Source: Gammaproteobacteria bacterium (lineage in GTDB: Bacteria > Pseudomonadota > Gammaproteobacteria > Enterobacterales > Alteromonadaceae). Taken from it: a stretch of 11,200 nucleotides of DNA. Under the pieces are notes generated by a model. It was not told the origin of the DNA. It did not search any database and saw only the letters and a list, made by a program, of their open reading frames with translations. This document shows positions 7,785-11,200 of the stretch, piece after piece. The position numbers were made by a program, and so were the translations under genes. The stretch is taken from NCBI GenBank assembly GCA_027484495.1, contig JAIXSW010000027.1, positions 1-11,200 on the forward strand, written 5' to 3'. How positions within the stretch are numbered: position 1 is the first letter of the stretch; each line of letters begins with the position of its first letter.

Positions 7785-8084
7785 ATGCTGAGCAGAAACG
7801 ATAAACGTAACTATTTTCGAATGATGGTAAATACTGAAGTCCAGATGATGATCAATGATCCGGAATCAGGCCGGATGCTCGGTGGTATCTGTCGGGATTT
7901 AAGCGCCACCGGCATGGCTGTTGAGATTGATGAGCCACTGGAAATGGGCACGATGATCCATCTGCGACTCGAATCCAATAACAGTTCTGTTGTGCCGCTC
8001 GATGCGCATGCGAAAGTAGTGCGATGTACGCAGGAATCAGAGGATTTGTATCAAATAGGTTTAACCTTTATTGAGCTGAATTAA
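7785..8084 (+). CDS. Stand-alone PilZ-domain protein (probable c-di-GMP binder)
   Basis: A 99-residue protein consisting of one PilZ domain. Both c-di-GMP contact motifs are visible: RxxxR as R8-N-Y-F-R12 and (D/N)xSxxG as D38-L-S40-A-T-G43. The hydrophobic strand pattern continues to the C-terminus (KVVRCTQ, YQIGLTFIEL). PilZ proteins bind cyclic di-GMP and change motility, polysaccharide production or adhesion through a partner; the target here is unknown. No signal peptide or membrane segment is seen. The ATG at 7785 is the start that puts RxxxR in the usual place near the N-terminus; its ribosome site (GAG about 8 bases upstream) is weak. It has its own promoter and is followed by a stem-loop. 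Confidence 0.88.
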   Translation: MLSRNDKRNYFRMMVNTEVQMMINDPESGRMLGGICRDLSATGMAVEIDEPLEMGTMIHLRLESNNSSVVPLDAHAKVVRCTQESEDLYQIGLTFIELN

Positions 8085-8092
8085 TGGTCCCC

Positions 8093-8126
8093 GCTCAGCA
8101 TTTATGCTGAGCCATGGCTGATTTTT
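8093..8126 (+). terminator. Probable terminator after the PilZ gene
   Basis: GCTCAGCA (8093-8100) and TGCTGAGC (8105-8112) form a perfect 8-bp stem with loop TTTA, eight bases after the stop codon. A T5 run (8122-8126) comes nine bases after the stem instead of directly against it, so efficiency is uncertain. Confidence 0.5.
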
Positions 8127-8147
8127 CGCCGAACTAACCAAAGCCGC

Positions 8148-8186
8148 GTGACAGCAACCGTCGTTTTGATTAGGCTGTGCCGCCTT
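8148..8186 (+). promoter_or_regulatory. Promoter candidate for the yjiH-like gene
   Basis: GTGACA (8148-8153), a 17-base spacer and TAGGCT (8171-8176) are followed five bases later by GCCTT (8182-8186). The -35 matches at five positions, the -10 only at three. The leader would be about 28 bases. Confidence 0.33.
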
Positions 8187-8212
8187 GAACTGATCAACAC
8201 CGATGTCCCATC

Positions 8213-9571
8213 ATGCCCGCATCTGAAAACTATTCGACCTTACGCAACTGGCTCATTTTGCTATTGCCATCGTTACTCGGTGTTTTTCTGTTTATGACGC
8301 CGATCCCTGCCGAAAAAGGCCTGACAATTCCGGTCGCAGTGCTGGCAAATCAGCTCAAAATGACGCTGGGTAGCTGGATGCCATATTTGTTGGCATTTAT
8401 TGTTACTGTGTCGGCAGTGCTGACGTTGGGCGTGAAATTGCTAAAACCAGCAAAGATCCCGCCTAGTAGTTTTGTCGGTAAGTTGTTCAGCCCGGGTTGG
8501 GGCTGGGTCCTGGTCCGAGTGCTCGGTGCGGTGCTATTACTAATGGTGTTATCTGGCCAGGGCCCGGCATTTATCACCAGCCAGGCGACAGGCGCTTTAG
8601 TGTTAAATGACCTGCTGCCAGTACTATTAAGTGTGTTTGTCTTTGCCGGCCTGCTATTGCCATTGTTGCTAAATTTTGGCTTGCTGGAATTTGTCGGCAC
8701 TTTAATGACCAAAATTATGCGTCCGGTGTTTCGTTTACCTGGTCGCTCCGCGGTCGATTGCATCGCCTCCTGGATAGGCGACGGCAGCGTTGGAATTTTA
8801 CTCACCAGTAAACAATACGAAGCAGGGTTTTACACGGCGCGCGAGGCAGCTGTGATCGGGACTACTTTCTCTGCAGTCTCGATTACGTTTTGTATTGTGG
8901 TACTGGGACAAGTCCGGCTAGAACACATGTTCCTGCCGTTTTATGCCACTATTTGTTCTGCTGGCCTGATCGCCGCGATTGTCCTGCCATATTTGCCACC
9001 ACTGCGCGGCAAGCCCGATACTTATATTGACGGGGTTGACCATATGCGTGCAGAAGGTGGTCAATTTAATCAAACTTCTGTGTTCAGCCGCGCCGTCGCG
9101 CACGGACTGCATCGTGCCAGTCAGGCTACTGGCATCCGCGCGACCCTGCGAGAAGGGGTGGAAGCGGTGCTGGATATGCTTTTCGGCATCTTACCGGTGA
9201 TAATGGCAGTCGGCACCATGGCGCTGGTCATTGCTGAGCATACATCGGTGTTTAGTATCCTTGGCGCGCCATTTGTGCCGCTATTAGAGCTATTGCAAAT
9301 ACCATATCCGGACCAGGCGGCGAAATCAGTAATGGTTGGTTTTGCCGATATGTTTGTTCCTTCGATTCTTGTCAGCGAAGTTCCCAGTGAGCTTACCCGT
9401 TTTGTTATTGCAGCATTATCAGTCACTCAACTTATTTACATGTCAGAAGTCGGTGCTTTATTACTTGGCAGTAAAATACCCGTGACCTTGTTAGATTTGT
9501 TTGTGTTGTTCATTCTGCGCACTCTGATCACGTTGCCGGTCATCGCCGGTATGGCTCACCTGCTGTTCTGA
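8213..9571 (+). CDS. yjiH: YjiH family membrane protein with nucleoside-recognition GATE domains
   Basis: A 452-residue, very hydrophobic inner-membrane protein with about nine to ten predicted membrane segments (for example 12-31, 57-78, 97-114, 133-160, 209-233, 239-260 and several to the C-terminus). The block SWIGDGSVG at 186-194 followed by YEAGFYTAREAAVIGTTFS is characteristic of YjiH proteins, which carry GATE (PF07670) domains as in spore maturation proteins and nucleoside transporters. A transport role is inferred; the substrate is unknown. A soluble loop lies around 262-315. The ATG at 8213 is the longest sensible start but has no recognisable ribosome site, so initiation may be weak or the true start may be slightly downstream. 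A long inverted repeat follows the stop. The gene symbol is by family only. Confidence 0.85.
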   Translation: MPASENYSTLRNWLILLLPSLLGVFLFMTPIPAEKGLTIPVAVLANQLKMTLGSWMPYLLAFIVTVSAVLTLGVKLLKPAKIPPSSFVGKLFSPGWGWVLVRVLGAVLLLMVLSGQGPAFITSQATGALVLNDLLPVLLSVFVFAGLLLPLLLNFGLLEFVGTLMTKIMRPVFRLPGRSAVDCIASWIGDGSVGILLTSKQYEAGFYTAREAAVIGTTFSAVSITFCIVVLGQVRLEHMFLPFYATICSAGLIAAIVLPYLPPLRGKPDTYIDGVDHMRAEGGQFNQTSVFSRAVAHGLHRASQATGIRATLREGVEAVLDMLFGILPVIMAVGTMALVIAEHTSVFSILGAPFVPLLELLQIPYPDQAAKSVMVGFADMFVPSILVSEVPSELTRFVIAALSVTQLIYMSEVGALLLGSKIPVTLLDLFVLFILRTLITLPVIAGMAHLLF

Positions 9572-9591
9572 AGTGAAGACCAGTGCTTGCA

Positions 9592-9633
9592 CGGACATGA
9601 ATTGCAATGCTTCAGCGCCGCAATTCATGTCTG
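9592..9633. repeat. Long inverted repeat downstream of yjiH
   Basis: GACATGAATTGC (9594-9605) and GCAATTCATGTC (9620-9631) are perfect 12-bp inverted arms around a 14-base loop; one G-T and one C-G pair extend the stem to 14. A T5 run starts at 9641, nine bases beyond. It could be a terminator, an mRNA 3'-end stabiliser or a protein-binding site. No second copy was seen in the window. Confidence 0.6.
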
Positions 9634-9669
9634 CTGACAATTTTTGTACATTTGAAACACTGGCATTGC

Positions 9670-9706
9670 TTGACTGTCACGCGGAGCTTGTTAATCTGGT
9701 TGCCTT
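9670..9706 (+). promoter_or_regulatory. Promoter for the cysteine-rich lipoprotein gene
   Basis: TTGACT (9670-9675), a 16-base spacer and TAATCT (9692-9697) with an upstream TG (extended -10) make a good sigma-70 site. GCCTT follows four bases after the -10 (9702-9706). The leader is about 53 bases and holds a small hairpin, AGGCT-TTTT-AGCCT (9725-9738), just before the SD. Confidence 0.5.
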
Positions 9707-9756
9707 ACACAGATTTAACAATCAAGGCTTTTTAGCCTGAGTCCAGGGAAGTTCCG

Positions 9757-10179
9757 ATGTCGATGTTACGCGTTCTCATGTTGTTGCCTGCGATGGTGTT
9801 AACAGCCTGCAGTCAGACACCTCCATCAAACCAAAATTTACTGACAGAACTCGATGGACCGCTCGCACAGATGCAGGTCGATGGCCGCCAGCTATACCAG
9901 CGCATGCAAAAATTGACGCTGGACAAAAGCTGTACCACTGATCAGCAATGTCAGGTGCTTGGTATCGGTTCTCGGTCTTGCGGCGGGCCTGAGCAGTTCC
10001 TGTTGTTTTCCACCCAACAGACTGACCAAAAAATGCTGACCATCACCAACGACCGTTACACCCGCATTCGCCAGGAACAACAACAGCGGTTAGGCCAACG
10101 CAGTATTTGCCAGCAATTAGTGGCACCGCAGCCGGCATGTCGTCAGCAACAATGCGTACTGCTCAATAGCGAGCGCTGA
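9757..10179 (+). CDS. Small cysteine-rich lipoprotein of unknown function
   Basis: A 140-residue predicted lipoprotein. Residues 1-18 form a signal peptide ending in the lipobox LTAC, so Cys18 would be lipidated and the protein anchored to a membrane facing the periplasm. The residue after Cys is Ser, which does not signal inner-membrane retention, so outer-membrane sorting is likely. The mature part holds six further cysteines in two clusters, C-x5-C-x9-C and C-x9-C-x4-C, with the block SCGGPEQFLLFST after the third; three disulphides are plausible. The middle is rich in Gln and Arg and probably helical. I recall similar small proteins but no characterised function. AGGGAA about 7 bases upstream supports the ATG at 9757. 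It has its own promoter and ends at a strong shared terminator. Confidence 0.75.
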   Translation: MSMLRVLMLLPAMVLTACSQTPPSNQNLLTELDGPLAQMQVDGRQLYQRMQKLTLDKSCTTDQQCQVLGIGSRSCGGPEQFLLFSTQQTDQKMLTITNDRYTRIRQEQQQRLGQRSICQQLVAPQPACRQQQCVLLNSER

Positions 10180-10203
10180 AACTGCTGTGCGCATTGAAAA
10201 AAC

Positions 10204-10230
10204 AAAAGGCCGCAAATCAGCGGCCTTTTT
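10204..10230. terminator. Strong bidirectional terminator between the lipoprotein gene and fur
   Basis: AAAAGGCCGC (10204-10213) and GCGGCCTTTT (10220-10229) form a perfect 10-bp stem with a six-base loop, with an A run on the left and T5 on the right (10226-10230). It serves the plus-strand lipoprotein gene and the convergent fur gene. Confidence 0.92.
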
Positions 10231-10245
10231 CAATCTGATGATTGT

Positions 10246-10692
10246 CTATTTATGTTGAGAAGTTTTGTACTGATCACAGGCAGCTTTATCGACGCACTCG
10301 CCGTACAGATACAGACTGTGGTGCGTTAACTTAATGCCATTTTTTTTTTTTTTTTTAAGCTGTTTGCGTTCGATTTCGTCATCTTCAAATTCAATCACTT
10401 TACCGCAATTCAGACAAACCAGATGGTCATGGTGGTCAATCCGGCTCAATTCAAACACTGATTTACCGCCTTCAAAATGATGACGGGTGACAATACCAGC
10501 ATCGTCAAATTGGTTCAGCACCCGGTACACAGTGGCGAGCCCGATATCTTCGCCAATCTCCAGCAGGATTTTGTAGACGTCTTCAGCGCTGATGTGTTGG
10601 TGCGCTGGATCCTGCAGGATCTCAAGGATTTTTACGCGTGGCAGCGTGACTTTTAAACCTGCTTTGCGTAGCTCGCTATTATGGTCTGGCAT
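10246..10692 (-). CDS. fur: Ferric uptake regulator Fur, with an anomalous lysine block
   Basis: A 148-residue Fur, the same length as E. coli Fur, which binds iron and represses iron-uptake genes as a dimer. The winged-helix DNA-binding domain covers about 1-83 (GLATVYRVLNQFDDAGIV from 51 is near-identical to E. coli). Metal sites are intact: H87, H88, D89 and H90; C93 and C96; E108; H125; C133. The oddity is residues 113-117, LKKKKKN, encoded by 17 consecutive A on the coding strand. E. coli has REIAAKH at the equivalent helix in the dimerisation domain, so hydrophobic and acidic residues are replaced by lysines with no change in length. This may be a sequence artefact. The ATG at 10692 matches Fur N-termini but has no clear SD. 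The promoter and a possible operator lie just upstream. Confidence 0.93.
   Translation of the reverse strand: MPDHNSELRKAGLKVTLPRVKILEILQDPAHQHISAEDVYKILLEIGEDIGLATVYRVLNQFDDAGIVTRHHFEGGKSVFELSRIDHHDHLVCLNCGKVIEFEDDEIERKQLKKKKKNGIKLTHHSLYLYGECVDKAACDQYKTSQHK
10340..10356. repeat. T17 homopolymer (A17 on the fur coding strand)
   Basis: Seventeen T in a row on the plus strand lie inside fur and encode five Lys codons plus the first two bases of an Asn codon. Such a run is exceptional for coding DNA of balanced composition. The reading frame and the protein length are preserved. Confidence 0.97.
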
Positions 10693-10720
10693 GGGGGCAT
10701 CACTAAAAAATAAGGGTTAA

Positions 10721-10743
10721 GCGATTATAAGACTATTATTCGC
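10721..10743 (-). promoter_or_regulatory. fur -10 element inside an imperfect palindrome (possible Fur operator)
   Basis: On the minus strand a perfect TATAAT (10724-10729) lies 31 bases before the fur ATG; no good -35 is seen at 17 bases. It sits within a 23-base imperfect palindrome (GCGA...TCGC ends; 16 of 23 positions are symmetric). Its central 19 bases match the classical Fur box at 10 of 19 positions. Autoregulation is plausible but not shown. A second inverted repeat, CGCTT/AAGCG, spans 10741-10756. Confidence 0.45.
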
Positions 10744-10781
10744 TTGAGGAAAAGCGAAAATTGGCTTGCTTGCCGCTTCGC

Positions 10782-10810
10782 TGGTCAGACGGGATTAAAA
10801 GCGGCATAAT
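10782..10810 (+). promoter_or_regulatory. Promoter candidate for the DUF4442 gene
   Basis: TGGTCA (10782-10787), a 17-base spacer and CATAAT (10805-10810) lie about 30 bases before the ATG. The -10 differs from consensus only in the first base; the -35 matches at four positions. AGGGA (10827-10831) is the ribosome site, 10 bases before the start. Confidence 0.4.
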
Positions 10811-10841
10811 CACAGGACGGACCAGTTAGGGAATACAAGTT

Positions 10842-11200
10842 ATGAAATGGGCGTTCAAACCCGGTGTGATGCGGCATTTGCTGAATTTTTGGCCACCATT
10901 CTGGTTTAACGGTATCAAAGTAGCAGTGCTGGCAACTGACTATCGTTATGCCAAAGTCGAATTAAGCGACCGACCCTGGCGGCGCAATATTAATGGAACG
11001 CAGTTTGGTGGGACCATGTTCGCAATGACGGATCCGATTTATCCGCTCTTGCTGATGGGCGCGATGGGCAAGACTTACAAAAAAAAAAAAAAAAAAGCCG
11101 ATATTGATTTTATCCGTCCTGGACGCGGCACTTTAACTGCTGAGTTTTGGCTGCATGACGCGACTATCGACGAAATCAAAGCGGCCACAGACGATGGACA
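10842..11200 (+). CDS. DUF4442 family protein (hotdog fold), N-terminal part, with lysine block
   Basis: The first 119 residues of a protein running off the right edge, starting MKWAFKPGVMRHLLNFWPPF. NGIKVAVLATDYRYAKVEL, GTQFGGTMFAMTDPIYPLLLMG and ADIDFIRPGRGTLTAEF are typical of the DUF4442 family (PF14539), hotdog-fold proteins related to thioesterases; the substrate is unknown. Residues 80-85 are six lysines encoded by 18 consecutive A. Relatives I recall have a YxVWDKAA-type segment here, so about six conserved residues including Trp and Asp appear replaced without a length change. If genuine this probably damages the fold; an artefact is as likely. The ATG at 10842 is supported by AGGGA upstream and by the family N-terminus. 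It is divergent from fur with a 149-base shared control region. Confidence 0.8.
   Translation, partial: MKWAFKPGVMRHLLNFWPPFWFNGIKVAVLATDYRYAKVELSDRPWRRNINGTQFGGTMFAMTDPIYPLLLMGAMGKTYKKKKKKADIDFIRPGRGTLTAEFWLHDATIDEIKAATDDG
11079..11096. repeat. A18 homopolymer in the DUF4442 gene
   Basis: Eighteen A in a row cover exactly six codons of the DUF4442 reading frame, so both ends fall on codon boundaries. The surrounding sequence remains typical of the family on both sides and in frame. Confidence 0.97.

Noticed and set aside
8350..8805. 151-residue open frame antisense to the yjiH-like gene
   Set aside because: Antisense to a membrane-protein gene with typical GATE sequence; low-complexity Asn/Thr/Pro/Ser content typical of reversed hydrophobic codons.
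10340..11096. The two A/T tracts as phase-variation (contingency) repeats
   Set aside because: Both keep the family's usual length and frame and replace conserved residues, which does not fit gain or loss of repeat units. Kept only as an alternative if raw reads show real length variation.

Overview
The window looks like ordinary chromosome from a gammaproteobacterium. Exonuclease I, HrpA, Fur, YdcH and YjiH homologues are all recognisable, and most read close to Alteromonadales / Rheinheimera-Alishewanella-type proteins. The genus is inferred from remembered family resemblance, not from a search. Base composition looks even (about half G+C). I see no insertion sequence, prophage, CRISPR array, tRNA or rRNA. 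No gene-free stretch exceeds about 190 bases.

Layout, left to right. (1) The 5' end of an exonuclease I gene (sbcB), leaving the window on the minus strand, is divergent from an exported endonuclease I that carries an extra C-terminal Ada-like metal-binding domain. (2) A bidirectional terminator separates the endonuclease from a convergent small YdcH/DUF465 gene. (3) An exported isoaspartyl peptidase/L-asparaginase and a two-CBS-domain protein follow on the plus strand. (4) Next is a full-length hrpA helicase (1294 residues). (5) Downstream lie a stand-alone response-regulator receiver protein and a stand-alone PilZ protein, the latter with its own good sigma-70-type promoter. (6) A YjiH-family membrane protein with GATE domains is followed by a 12-bp perfect inverted repeat, then a small cysteine-rich lipoprotein. 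(7) A strong bidirectional terminator separates the lipoprotein from convergent fur. Divergent from fur, a DUF4442 (hotdog-fold) gene runs off the right edge.

The genes are mostly single transcription units with individual promoters, not one pathway. Links that can be argued are the two nucleases transcribed divergently and the adjacent signalling proteins (receiver, then PilZ). Several promoters share an extended -10 element followed four or five bases later by GCCTT.

The most striking anomaly is a pair of very long A tracts on the coding strands of two neighbouring divergent genes: 17 in fur and 18 in the DUF4442 gene. Each replaces conserved family residues with lysines without changing protein length. 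Slippage would insert residues, so overwriting or a base-calling/assembly artefact is the first suspicion. If real, fur would carry a lysine block in its dimerisation domain and both genes would be slippage-prone. I did not find a clearly new multi-gene system; the rest of the window is housekeeping.
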